From NCBI GenBank assembly GCA_002353885.1, contig DEKO01000132.1:1-14533 (forward strand): DNA of 14,533 bases. The letters are read 5' to 3'. Position 1 is the stretch's first letter. Every line of letters starts with the position of its first letter. A program made the translations under genes and the position numbers. Below, in pieces: positions 1 to 9,005 of this stretch. Under the pieces are notes generated by a model. It was not told the origin of the DNA and ran no database searches. It saw nothing but the letters and a program-made list of their open reading frames with translations. This stretch comes from Porphyromonadaceae bacterium UBA2720. Its GTDB lineage: Bacteria; Bacteroidota; Bacteroidia; Bacteroidales; Muribaculaceae.

Positions 1-344
1 TCGTTCAGAAGGTTCCCTTCTAGCCCCACCAGTTTGCCGTAGAACTGGAGTAGTTCGCGACCCGTAAGGTAGTCGTAAAAGTAGGGCTGTTCCGGAGAAT
101 ACCCGATAAAACGGCGGCTCTTGACATCGCGGGGGCTGATGCCGTTTACCAGCACCTTGCCGGAATCAAAATTCAAAAGGCCGGTCAGCACCTTGATGGT
201 GGTGGACTTGCCCGCCCCGTTGGGGCCGATAAAACCGTAAATCTGACCCGGTTCCACATGAAGGCTTACATCCTTCAGGGCCAGTTTCGGTTTCATCAAG
301 AAACCGCTCCTGTAGGTCTTGTGCAAATGCTCAATCTGAATCAT
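1..344 (-). CDS. ABC transporter ATP-binding protein (N-terminal part, runs off the window)
   Basis: The visible 114 residues are the start of an ABC-type ATPase that would power a membrane transporter from the cytoplasmic face. Seen in the sequence: MIQIEHLHKTY at the N-terminus, the Walker A motif GPNGAGKST at residues 40-48, and a Q-loop region SPEQPYFYDYLTG with Gln86. The signature motif, Walker B and the C-terminus lie beyond position 1. The spacing and the SPEQPYFYDYLTG segment resemble the drug/lipid exporter (CcmA-like, ABC-2) branch, in which the permease is a separate gene, but that part is inference. The ATG at 344 follows the upstream gene's stop codon by three bases, so the two are translationally linked. 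The substrate cannot be told from this fragment. Confidence 0.93.
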   Translation of the reverse strand, partial: MIQIEHLHKTYRSGFLMKPKLALKDVSLHVEPGQIYGFIGPNGAGKSTTIKVLTGLLNFDSGKVLVNGISPRDVKSRRFIGYSPEQPYFYDYLTGRELLQFYGKLVGLEGNLLN

Positions 345-347
345 AAA

Positions 348-620
348 CTACTCTTGGTCGTCTTTCTTTCCAAAAATCCGGCTTTCGGTCTCTTCTATTT
401 CGCGACGGCGCTTGTCGGCACGGAGTTTCTTGTTCACAAAGAAATAGATGATGGCGCCAACAAGGTACACCGCCAGGCCCGAATAGAAAAACGGGTTGAT
501 GGAGGTTCCTTCTAACCCCGGGAAAAGGTTCAACAAAACGCTATGGCCAAAAAGGCTCAAAATCACCAGCACAAAGCCCAAGCCACGCAGGACATAAGTC
601 AAAACTATCAATTTGTTCAT
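348..620 (-). CDS. Small two-helix membrane protein in operon with an ABC ATPase
   Basis: This 90-residue protein has two hydrophobic segments (about residues 4-30 and 43-63) separated by a short loop, then a strongly charged tail rich in Lys, Arg and Glu. The basic residues just after the second helix suggest that the tail is cytoplasmic. I chose the ATG at 620 rather than the possible ATG at 686: it has a good Shine-Dalgarno sequence (TGAGG, about six bases upstream) and begins directly with a membrane segment, while the extra 22 residues of the longer form look like untranslated leader. Its stop lies three bases before the ABC ATPase start, so it is probably an accessory or partner of that transporter. 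I do not recognise the family, and two helices are too few for a usual ABC-2 permease. Confidence 0.75.
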   Translation of the reverse strand: MNKLIVLTYVLRGLGFVLVILSLFGHSVLLNLFPGLEGTSINPFFYSGLAVYLVGAIIYFFVNKKLRADKRRREIEETESRIFGKKDDQE

Positions 621-631
621 TGATACCTCAA

Positions 632-650
632 AATGGTACTTTTCACCATT
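632..650. repeat. Inverted repeat in the leader of the small membrane protein gene
   Basis: Arms AATGGT (632-637) and ACCATT (645-650) flank a seven-base spacer, just upstream of the Shine-Dalgarno sequence of the gene starting at 620 (-). It could be a weak RNA hairpin or an operator-like site. Arms this short may arise by chance. Confidence 0.3.
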
Positions 651-712
651 GAAAAATACACATTTTGATGGCGTTGCACAGTACAAATGGCTAAAATTCT
701 GCGTTTTTCGGC

Positions 713-1087
713 TTAAAAGCTTTCTTTTTCGCGACTAACTTCTTTGCCGTTTAGGCATTCACAGACAAACCTGTCGGCACAGACCACCTCGTAGTCGGAC
801 CCGCCGTTGAACACGTTGGCATTGCCGTATTCTTCGTGAAGTTTTTCCATACGGACACGGCATACAAAGCTGCGGGACAGCTCAGCGCAACACCCGGCAA
901 TTTTATCGTCAGAAATTGACACTGCTTTGGATTTATCCTTGAGAATTATTTGAATTTCTTTGGCTGTGGTTGTCGAAAGCAGGAACACGATATCGCCTAT
1001 GGCGTATTCCCGGCAATCCAAGCCCGGCAAAACCGAATCGGCATTATCGACCCAAAGCCTACCCGAAATGCTGTACTCGTGATCCAT
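713..1087 (-). CDS. Hypothetical protein, 124 residues
   Basis: I do not recognise this protein. It starts at an ATG at 1087 (MDHEYSISGRLWVD) and ends with TAA at 715-713. There is no signal peptide and no membrane helix, so a cytoplasmic location is likely. It has several cysteines, at about residues 25, 66, 67, 76 and 103 and further along the C-terminal third, but no regular CxxC pair, so metal binding is not supported. The tail is charged (KEVSREKESF). No clear Shine-Dalgarno sequence precedes the start. It is transcribed away from uvrB, with 65 bp between the two start codons, and 92 bp separate it from the next gene on the same strand. It lies in the left part of the window, whose composition differs from the rest. 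It could be a poorly conserved lineage-specific gene. Confidence 0.6.
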   Translation of the reverse strand: MDHEYSISGRLWVDNADSVLPGLDCREYAIGDIVFLLSTTTAKEIQIILKDKSKAVSISDDKIAGCCAELSRSFVCRVRMEKLHEEYGNANVFNGGSDYEVVCADRFVCECLNGKEVSREKESF

Positions 1088-1121
1088 AGCGGAAATTTAC
1101 TATTTTTTGCGAGAACAGGAG

Positions 1122-1141
1122 ATGCCCGCCTACGCGGGCAT
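1122..1141. repeat. GC-rich hairpin (REP-like) directly upstream of uvrB
   Basis: Arms ATGCCCGC (1122-1129) and GCGGGCAT (1134-1141) form a perfect 8-bp stem with the loop CTAC. It sits in the 65-bp divergent gap between the 124-residue gene and uvrB. The motif AGGAG (1117-1121) abuts the left arm, and the uvrB ATG begins 11 bases after the right arm. There is no T-run, so it is not a typical terminator. The sequence has the look of a short dispersed extragenic palindrome, and I recall similar ones from Fibrobacter genomes, but copy number cannot be judged from one copy. Confidence 0.6.
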
Positions 1142-1152
1142 GACATCAGCGA

Positions 1153-3345
<2,193 letters not shown>

Positions 3346-3385
3346 TCTTTGTTTTAATCAAGAATTTAGAATTAAGATAGTTTTA

Positions 3386-5296
3386 GTGGCAAAGATTAAT
3401 GGACAGTGGTTGCCCACCACACGCAAGGAGATGGATCACCTGGGCTGGGATCAAGCTGACGTGATTCTGTTCACAGGCGACGCCTACATCGACCACCCGT
3501 CGATGGGCGCTGCAGTCATCGGCCGTGTGCTCGAGGCGCACGGCTACAGGGTGGCCATCGTGCCGCAGCCCAACTGGCGCGACGACCTGCGCGACTTCCG
3601 CAAGTTGGGACGGCCTCGGCTGTTCTTCGGCGTGCATGCCGGAGCGATGGACTCGATGGTGAACCACTACACCGCCAACCGCCGCCGGCGCAGCGATGAC
3701 GCCTACACCCCCGACGGTCGCGCTGGCGCGCGTCCCGACTATCCCACCATCGTCTATGCCGAAGCCCTGAAGCGATGCTGGCCTGACGTACCCGTTGTGG
3801 CCGGCGGCATCGAGGCTTCATTGCGGCGGCTGGCACACTACGACTACTGGCAGGACCGCCTGCGCCCGTCGATTCTCATCGACAGTCCGGCCGACCTGCT
3901 CATCTACGGCATGGGCGAAAAGCCCATCGTGGCCATCGCCGAGGCGCTTAACAACAACGGCAGCATCGAGCAACTTATCGATATTCCACAAACCGTTGTG
4001 CGCCGCCCGCTGAGCGAGATGCCTGCCTCGGACAGCGAAACTGATGTGGTTTTGCACTCGCTGGACGAGTGCCGGCGGTCAATGCGTGCTCAGGCCGAGA
4101 ACTTCCGCACCATTGAGGTCGAGAGCAACCTGTGGCACGGACACAACTTGTGGCAAGCCACAGGGCAGTGGGCCATCAAGGTGAATCGTACCAACCCGCC
4201 CATGACCACCGAGGAGATTGACGCATCGTTTGATCTACCCTACACCCGTCTGCCCCACCCTCGCTATCAGGGCAAGCGCATCCCAGCCTATGAGATGATC
4301 CGCCACTCGGTGAACATGCACCGCGGGTGCTTCGGCGGCTGCGCCTTCTGCACCATCAGCGCCCATCAGGGCAAGTTCATCGCCTCACGCAGCAAGGCGT
4401 CAATCATGCGTGAGGTGCGGCAGGTCACGCAGATGGCCGACTTCAAGGGCTACATCAGCGACTTGGGCGGCCCCAGCGCCAACATGTATGGCATGCACGG
4501 GCGCGACCTGGAGCGGTGCCAGCGCTGCGCACGCCCGTCGTGCCTGCATCCCAAGCCCTGCAGCAACCTTAACACCGACCACAGCGCGCTGCTCGACATC
4601 TACCACAGCGTGGACGCGCTGCCTGAGGTCAAAAAATCGTTCATTGGCAGCGGTGTGCGCTACGACCTGTCGATGCATCGCACTGGCGACTCCCATATCG
4701 ACAAGGTAAATGCCCAATTCAACGAGGAACTCATCCGTTTTCATGTCTCGGGCCGGTTGAAGGTGGCACCCGAACACACCAGCGATGCTGTGCTGCAGAT
4801 GATGCGCAAGCCTTCGTTCGAGCTGTTCCGGCAATTCAAAGCGTTGTTCGACCATGTGAACACAAAATATCACCTCAATCAACAGTTGATTCCCTACTTC
4901 ATTTCGTCGCACCCCGGTTGCCACGAGGTTGACATGGCCGAACTGGCAGTCATCACTCGTGAGCTGAACTTCCACCTCGAGCAGGTGCAGGACTTCACGC
5001 CCACACCGATGACCGTTTCGACCGAGGCCTTCTTCACTGGACTGCACCCCTACACGCTACAGCCCGTCTACTGCGCCCATAGCAAGGACGACAAGTTGGC
5101 CCAGCGGCGCTACTTCTTCTGGTACGACAAGGAGCAGCGTCCCGCTATCCAAGCCGCCCTTCGCCGCCTGCACCGCCCCGACCTGCTGGCCCAGCTCTAT
5201 CAGAGCCCCCATATGGGCACCAAACCTGACACGCCAGCACATTCAGTCCCCCCAAAAGGGCGAAAGAACGGTCCAAGCCGGCGGCGGAAAAACTAA
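3386..5296 (+). CDS. ygiQ: YgiQ family radical SAM protein (UPF0313)
   Basis: This 636-residue protein belongs to the YgiQ/UPF0313 radical S-adenosylmethionine family, whose reaction is not established. Seen: the conserved N-terminal LPTTRKEMDHLGWD and GDAYIDHPSMG, the segment GGIEASLRRLAHYDYWQD, and the [4Fe-4S] cysteine motif CFGGCAFC (Cys315, Cys319, Cys322), followed by SDLGGPSANMYGM, a second Cys-rich run (about residues 379-395) and KVAPEHTSDAVL. The C-terminus is short and basic (KGRKNGPSRRRKN). I place the start at GTG 3386. The open frame extends back into uvrB, but the extra residues show no family similarity, the next ATG at 3431 would cut into the conserved LPTTRKEMD segment, and GTG gives MAKINGQWLPTTRKEMD. 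It lies 40 bp after uvrB and may be co-transcribed with it. No functional link to excision repair is known to me. Confidence 0.93.
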   Translation: MAKINGQWLPTTRKEMDHLGWDQADVILFTGDAYIDHPSMGAAVIGRVLEAHGYRVAIVPQPNWRDDLRDFRKLGRPRLFFGVHAGAMDSMVNHYTANRRRRSDDAYTPDGRAGARPDYPTIVYAEALKRCWPDVPVVAGGIEASLRRLAHYDYWQDRLRPSILIDSPADLLIYGMGEKPIVAIAEALNNNGSIEQLIDIPQTVVRRPLSEMPASDSETDVVLHSLDECRRSMRAQAENFRTIEVESNLWHGHNLWQATGQWAIKVNRTNPPMTTEEIDASFDLPYTRLPHPRYQGKRIPAYEMIRHSVNMHRGCFGGCAFCTISAHQGKFIASRSKASIMREVRQVTQMADFKGYISDLGGPSANMYGMHGRDLERCQRCARPSCLHPKPCSNLNTDHSALLDIYHSVDALPEVKKSFIGSGVRYDLSMHRTGDSHIDKVNAQFNEELIRFHVSGRLKVAPEHTSDAVLQMMRKPSFELFRQFKALFDHVNTKYHLNQQLIPYFISSHPGCHEVDMAELAVITRELNFHLEQVQDFTPTPMTVSTEAFFTGLHPYTLQPVYCAHSKDDKLAQRRYFFWYDKEQRPAIQAALRRLHRPDLLAQLYQSPHMGTKPDTPAHSVPPKGRKNGPSRRRKN

Positions 5297-5363
5297 CCGC
5301 TCAACACAATCGAGACAACTGACCAGTCGCATATAGAAAGGCCGGATTGTCGCGATTTGGCAA

Positions 5364-6398
5364 CTATTGCGATGTCTCGGACTCTTGGTTTGCGACCTGA
5401 TGCTGTTCGTCTTGCTTCTCCCGATTTTTTGCCTCCTTCTTGAGCTGGTGCTTGATGCAGGCGTTGCTGACCGCCAGCAGTAGGAGAATGACCGCCAACT
5501 GCGGCAGTGGAAATAGCAGGCCCGCAAGCAAATATTCATATCCTTGAGGACTATCGTGTAGCAGGTAAACGAGAAAACATACAGCCGAGAGAAAGACAGC
5601 AAACATCAGCAAGAACGCCACGGTCACAGCCACGACCATGCGCCACACGGTGCCCCAATGGCTATGCCCGAACAGTTGCTTGTAGGTGCGATAGAGCTGG
5701 ACCACGATGATTGTCAAGTAGATGCCGCTACCAATCCCATTACGGATGGATGGCAAGATGGCGGCAATCGAGTTGTGCGCCAGCACTAGCAAGAGCAATT
5801 GCACACTGTTGAACACCTGGATGAAAAATCCCTCGGGCAAGGTGTGGTGGTCGCATCGGGGAGAGAGGCGGAAAAGCGACCATGTGGGCCAAATGAGGAG
5901 TGACAACATCATCAAAGCTCCCCAATCCTTATGCTGGCCAAGCCATGTGGTGGCATTCTCGACGAGGAGTTTTAACCTGCCCTCAAAATCGTCATCAACC
6001 GTCATCTGAACCGCATGCTGAGTGGCCGCCTCATGATCAGCCAGATTGTTGACGATGAGCACCAGCAGCCCCATGATCACCAACATCTTCATCGGCGGGA
6101 AACTCACCTGGCGGTGCCCGGTGATGTAGTCGCCGATAAAGTAGCCCGGCCTGAGCAGCAGCTGCAGCAGCGAGTAGGGCATGGAGCGTGTGTGCATGCC
6201 CCACAGTTCCATGAACCCCAGCCACACGCTCTTCCAGGTGATACGTCCCAAGCGTGCCCGTTGCGAGCATGTGGGACAATAGTTGCCCTGAAACTCCTCG
6301 CCACAGTTGTTGCACTTGTGCGTGGCACTGTCGCGCGTGTAGCTGAAAGGCTCGCGTTGCCATTGGCGATAATGCTCAAGTCGTTGCTTAATTCTCAT
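5364..6398 (-). CDS. DUF3667-type zinc-ribbon membrane protein
   Basis: This 344-residue protein starts with a short basic N-terminus and a zinc ribbon, CNNCGEEFQGNYCPTCSQ, with Cys29, Cys32, Cys41 and Cys44. A conserved segment containing RPGYFIGDYITGHR follows, then about five or six membrane helices (around KMLVIMGLLVLIV, WGALMMLSLLIW, VQLLLLVLA, IYLTIIVV, VVAVTVAFLLMFAVFL and LLAGLLFPLPQLAVILLLL). The tail is hydrophilic and rich in Lys, Glu and Gln. This layout matches the Bacteroidota family DUF3667, whose function is unknown. The start at 6398 (MRIKQRLEHY) is preferred over 6485, because the upstream extension is AT-rich, has no family features and overlaps the promoter region. It converges on ygiQ, with 67 bp and no clear terminator between, and is divergent from the ECF sigma gene. 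Confidence 0.85.
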   Translation of the reverse strand: MRIKQRLEHYRQWQREPFSYTRDSATHKCNNCGEEFQGNYCPTCSQRARLGRITWKSVWLGFMELWGMHTRSMPYSLLQLLLRPGYFIGDYITGHRQVSFPPMKMLVIMGLLVLIVNNLADHEAATQHAVQMTVDDDFEGRLKLLVENATTWLGQHKDWGALMMLSLLIWPTWSLFRLSPRCDHHTLPEGFFIQVFNSVQLLLLVLAHNSIAAILPSIRNGIGSGIYLTIIVVQLYRTYKQLFGHSHWGTVWRMVVAVTVAFLLMFAVFLSAVCFLVYLLHDSPQGYEYLLAGLLFPLPQLAVILLLLAVSNACIKHQLKKEAKNREKQDEQHQVANQESETSQ

Positions 6399-6418
6399 GA
6401 TAGGTCGGTAATTTGTCG

Positions 6419-6454
6419 CAAAATTACACAAAATTTGTGCAAGCCGAACGCAAA
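6419..6454 (-). promoter_or_regulatory. Possible Bacteroidota-type promoter for the DUF3667 gene
   Basis: On the minus strand a TAATTTTG (6426-6419) matches the -7 consensus TAnnTTTG, and a TTTG (6454-6451) could serve as the -33 box. The spacer is 24 bases, longer than the usual ~20, so the match is only moderate. The start codon would follow about 20 bases after the -7 box. Confidence 0.35.
6427..6439. repeat. Short palindrome CACAAAATTTGTG between the promoter boxes
   Basis: Arms CACAAA and TTTGTG flank a single central A, lying between the presumed -33 and -7 boxes of the DUF3667 gene. The place and symmetry suit a repressor operator, but the motif is AT-rich and could be due to chance. 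Confidence 0.3.
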
Positions 6455-6631
6455 AAGCTTGCTTTTTTTGCTGAGGCGCCGCCAAATTTATCTAAAAATT
6501 TTGAGCTTCATTCTGTTTTCGATATTATTTGGATTAAACAGGCTACTTGTGTGGATTTCTTGCTTAAAGTTTGTTAATGGGAGTTTACTTTAGGGGGAGC
6601 CGTACGTTTTATTAGCAAAAACGAGAATTGA

Positions 6632-7129
6632 ATGGAGCAGAGCGAATTTGAGCGAATGGCACAGCACTGGCGACAGCGGGCCTACGAGACCGGGGTGGCT
6701 TTCGGGGTCACAGCCGACGAGGCCGAGGACATCGCTCAAGACACGCTGCTCAAACTCTGGGCCATGCGGCATGAGCTGGAGCGCTACCGCTCGGTCGAGT
6801 CGCTGGCGGTGGTTGTGGCACGCAACCTAACCATCGATCTGCACCGCAATCGACGCACCGTCAGGCTAGACGATGCCCACAACCACCTGTCAATCGCCGA
6901 CAAGATGGCCGACAGTGACATCATCAGCCACGAAGAACTGCGATGGCTGACGCAGCGATTGAAGCAGTTGCCGCCACGTCAGCACACCGTGCTGGTAATG
7001 CGACAGGTGGAGCACCGCAGCTACGAGGAGATAGCCTCACTGCTGAGCATCACGCCCAGCTCGGCCAAGGTGCTGCTGTCGCGGGCCAGGAAGTGGTTGC
7101 TGGAGCAATGCACACAGCGCAATGAATAG
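6632..7129 (+). CDS. ECF-type RNA polymerase sigma factor (sigma-70 family)
   Basis: This 165-residue protein is an extracytoplasmic-function sigma factor, which directs RNA polymerase to a small set of promoters. Seen: a sigma region 2 with TADEAEDIAQDTLLKLW (about residues 27-43) and ARNLTIDLHRNRR, a linker, and region 4 with LPPRQHTVLVMRQVEHRSYEEIASLLSI followed by the helix-turn-helix segment TPSSAKVLLSRARKWLLEQ. The length is normal for the family. The ATG at 6632 is the first start and is preceded by AT-rich sequence without a Shine-Dalgarno motif, as is usual in Bacteroidota. The anti-sigma-like gene follows after 63 bp, then a secreted protein, forming a regulatory unit. I could not find a convincing housekeeping or self-type promoter in the 233-bp divergent gap. 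Confidence 0.93.
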   Translation: MEQSEFERMAQHWRQRAYETGVAFGVTADEAEDIAQDTLLKLWAMRHELERYRSVESLAVVVARNLTIDLHRNRRTVRLDDAHNHLSIADKMADSDIISHEELRWLTQRLKQLPPRQHTVLVMRQVEHRSYEEIASLLSITPSSAKVLLSRARKWLLEQCTQRNE

Positions 7130-7139
7130 ATGCACGATG

Positions 7140-7158
7140 GCCACGGCGAGGCCGTGGC
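7140..7158. repeat. Perfect 8-bp hairpin between sigma and anti-sigma genes
   Basis: Arms GCCACGGC (7140-7147) and GCCGTGGC (7151-7158) flank the loop GAG. It lies 10 bases after the sigma stop codon and 34 bases before the anti-sigma ATG. No T-run follows, so it is unlikely to be a full intrinsic terminator. It may adjust the relative amounts of the two products through RNA stability or attenuation (inference). Confidence 0.5.
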
Positions 7159-7192
7159 ATAGTTGACCGAGGTAAAAGCTTTTTCTACTGCA

Positions 7193-7819
7193 ATGGAGAT
7201 GATAGACGAACGATTACATATCGAGGAACTGCTGAGGCGGTTTATGCAGGGCGAGACGACGCTCGACGAGGAGCGCGAGCTGGGCGACTGGCTGCGCACC
7301 CACGAGGTGGACGACACGCTACTGCCCTACCAGCAGATGTTCGCTGCCTTTGATGCGGGGATGCCATGGGTCCAACCGACCCCACCACGCCGCCGTATCG
7401 CCTGGTGGCACTGGGCTGCGGCTGCCGCAGTGGCCGCATTGTTGGCCATAGGGCTTACGCTGCAGCACCCTCGCCCCACCCCGGCAATGACGCAGTCGCC
7501 GGTCACCGCCCAGGCGCAGCCCGACACTGCGGTGGAAAAAACTGCTGTCAAGGTTGAGATACTTGCCGACAATCGACAAGTCAATCCGGCTGTAAAGGCC
7601 AAACCTAAAGCAAAGGTACAAACAACGAAAAAGACAGAACCAGCCAAGCTCACTCAGCAAGACAGTGTGGAGGTGACGCGCACGGCAGGCGACCTGGAAC
7701 TGGCCGAAAGCGAGTATCTAGCCGAACAGCTGGAACTGGAGCGACAATTGCTGGAACTGAGGCGACAGCGGGCTGCTCAACAGAGCGGGTGGCACTACAC
7801 TTCGCTGCCCTGTGAGTAG
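7193..7819 (+). CDS. Single-pass membrane protein, probable anti-sigma factor
   Basis: This 208-residue protein has a cytoplasmic acidic helical N-terminus (about 1-55, with EELLRRFMQGETTLDEERELGDWLRTH), one membrane helix at about residues 68-90 (WWHWAAAAAVAALLAIGLTL), then a periplasmic part. The latter contains a Lys/Pro-rich stretch (KAKPKAKVQTTKKTEPAK) and a C-terminal Leu/Glu/Arg coiled coil (YLAEQLELERQLLELRRQRA). The N-terminal pattern with GETTLDEERELGDWL resembles the sigma-binding region of Bacteroidota anti-sigma factors. No HxxxCxxC zinc motif is present, so it would not be a zinc anti-sigma factor. Its place directly after an ECF sigma gene is the main evidence for function. ATG 7193 is preferred to TTG 7163; ATG 7199 is also possible. 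Confidence 0.75.
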   Translation: MEMIDERLHIEELLRRFMQGETTLDEERELGDWLRTHEVDDTLLPYQQMFAAFDAGMPWVQPTPPRRRIAWWHWAAAAAVAALLAIGLTLQHPRPTPAMTQSPVTAQAQPDTAVEKTAVKVEILADNRQVNPAVKAKPKAKVQTTKKTEPAKLTQQDSVEVTRTAGDLELAESEYLAEQLELERQLLELRRQRAAQQSGWHYTSLPCE

Positions 7820-7853
7820 AATTCAATTCCTAATTTAAAATTCATATATCAAA

Positions 7854-8924
7854 ATGAAGAAGATAATCATGATGGCAATGATGGTGGCCATGGTCGCCAC
7901 GTTGTCGGCACAGACACACGTCAAGCGAGCCTATGAGGCACTAAAACAAAGCGGCTGTATCACCGGTCAGCGCAACAACAACAGCAACGACAATGGCAAG
8001 TGCGTTGGCCTGCTGGAGGTTTGTCGGTTTGCGACAACCGACGGTGCATCACAACGCAAGGTCAATGACCTGATCGAGGCTTTCAAGGCCGACAGTGATG
8101 AGGCCTATAGTTATGTGTACCACAAGGCGGGCGACGCGAGGCAGCGTTACTCTATCTACTATGACAGCGAGAACACCGAACTGGTGGGCGATGACAAGTC
8201 GTTGAATTACGTGCTGCTCAACATGATGGACCCCGAAGATGCAACCGGCAAGATGCGTTACTGCTATGTGGTGGAGTGGAAAGAGACCGACGACGGTCAA
8301 CTGACAGGCCGTGCAATCAAGACCTACGCTCCCAAGCCCAGCAAAAGCCGCAAGCCCTATGTGGTGAGCGTCGCCGGCAAGGAGTTGAGCGGCGACGACT
8401 TGGATGACATCGTGCCGGGCGAGATCAAGTCGATGCGTGTGTTCAAGGGCTCGCCCGACTCGGTGCTGATTGAGCTGAAAAAAGCCCTGCCCGACAGTCT
8501 GGGCCAGATGATTGACCTGGACGACCTGGGCAAGACCCTCAAGAACCTGGGCGACAGCATCGAGAACCTCAAGGACCTGGAAGCCTTGCAAGAACTTGGA
8601 AATCTCAAGAGCCTTGGCGGCTTGCGCGGACTGGGTCGGATTCTAGTCTATGGCGGCGATAACGACGCTCCGGCCGACGATGTGGAGTGGCTCACGTCGT
8701 TCAACCACTACCGCAATGCGTTCAAGCGCGCTGCCGCACGCGAGAGCAGTTCGGCCGCGTCCTACGCCACGTCGATCTTGAAACTGTGCAAGAAGGTGCA
8801 AAATGCCGGCCTGACCGACGGCGAGCTGAACCTGTGCCGCCGCAGCATCAAGGAGTTGCAGAAGCTCACGAAGGACGAGTTTGTCAAAGGTCTGCTGGAC
8901 GAGGCCGCCCGGTATTTGAAGTGA
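7854..8924 (+). CDS. Secreted protein of unknown family in an ECF sigma module
   Basis: This 356-residue protein begins with a clear signal peptide (MKKIIMMAMMVAMVATLSAQ, cleavage probably after residue 18-20), so it acts in the periplasm or at the envelope. I cannot name the family. The first ~160 residues include a CITGQR...GKCVGLLEVCRF segment and MRYCYVVEWKE, resembling small secreted proteins that accompany ECF sigma/anti-sigma genes in Bacteroidales. Residues 168-210 (PYVVSVAGKEL...DIVPGEIKSMRVFKGSPDSV) recall the TonB-receptor plug pattern 'VDGKE...dP.dI.si.VlK'. Residues 218-262 are Leu-rich with a short D/N-L rhythm (DLDDLGKTLKNLGD). The C-terminal ~80 residues look helical. It lies 34 bp after the anti-sigma gene and is followed by a strong terminator, so it is the last gene of the operon. 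Confidence 0.75.
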   Translation: MKKIIMMAMMVAMVATLSAQTHVKRAYEALKQSGCITGQRNNNSNDNGKCVGLLEVCRFATTDGASQRKVNDLIEAFKADSDEAYSYVYHKAGDARQRYSIYYDSENTELVGDDKSLNYVLLNMMDPEDATGKMRYCYVVEWKETDDGQLTGRAIKTYAPKPSKSRKPYVVSVAGKELSGDDLDDIVPGEIKSMRVFKGSPDSVLIELKKALPDSLGQMIDLDDLGKTLKNLGDSIENLKDLEALQELGNLKSLGGLRGLGRILVYGGDNDAPADDVEWLTSFNHYRNAFKRAAARESSSAASYATSILKLCKKVQNAGLTDGELNLCRRSIKELQKLTKDEFVKGLLDEAARYLK

Positions 8925-8966
8925 GACAAAAGAACATAAGAACAAAAGAGCAGCAACTTTCAGCGT

Positions 8967-9005
8967 ATTTTGCCCCGATTTTCGAGAAAAATCGGGGCAA
9001 AATTT
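8967..9005 (+). terminator. Strong intrinsic terminator after the sigma operon
   Basis: Arms ATTTTGCCCCGATTTT (8967-8982) and AAAATCGGGGCAAAAT (8988-9003) form a 16-bp perfect stem with a 5-base loop. The GC core is flanked by A and T tracts, so the right side ends in a T-rich tail. It closes the three-gene sigma unit and separates it from the promoter of the peptidase gene; the -33 box of that promoter begins at its right edge. Confidence 0.85.

Noticed and set aside
711..732. Terminator at the end of the 124-residue gene
   Set aside because: GCTTTTAAGC is symmetric, but the loop would be only two bases and the stem is very short. It also overlaps the stop codon.
1088..1152. SOS (LexA) box upstream of uvrB
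   Set aside because: GAGAACAGGAG resembles half of a box, but there is no matching second half (neither CTG-N10-CAG nor GAAC-N4-GTTC).
6450..6472. A-run/T-run hairpin in the divergent region as a terminator
   Set aside because: The stem is made of A-T pairs with only one or two G-C pairs and a tiny loop, and it lies upstream of both flanking genes.
6015..6593. Plus-strand open frame opposite the DUF3667 gene
   Set aside because: It overlaps the zinc-ribbon and membrane-helix coding region on the other strand and runs into the AT-rich control region. No family features are present.
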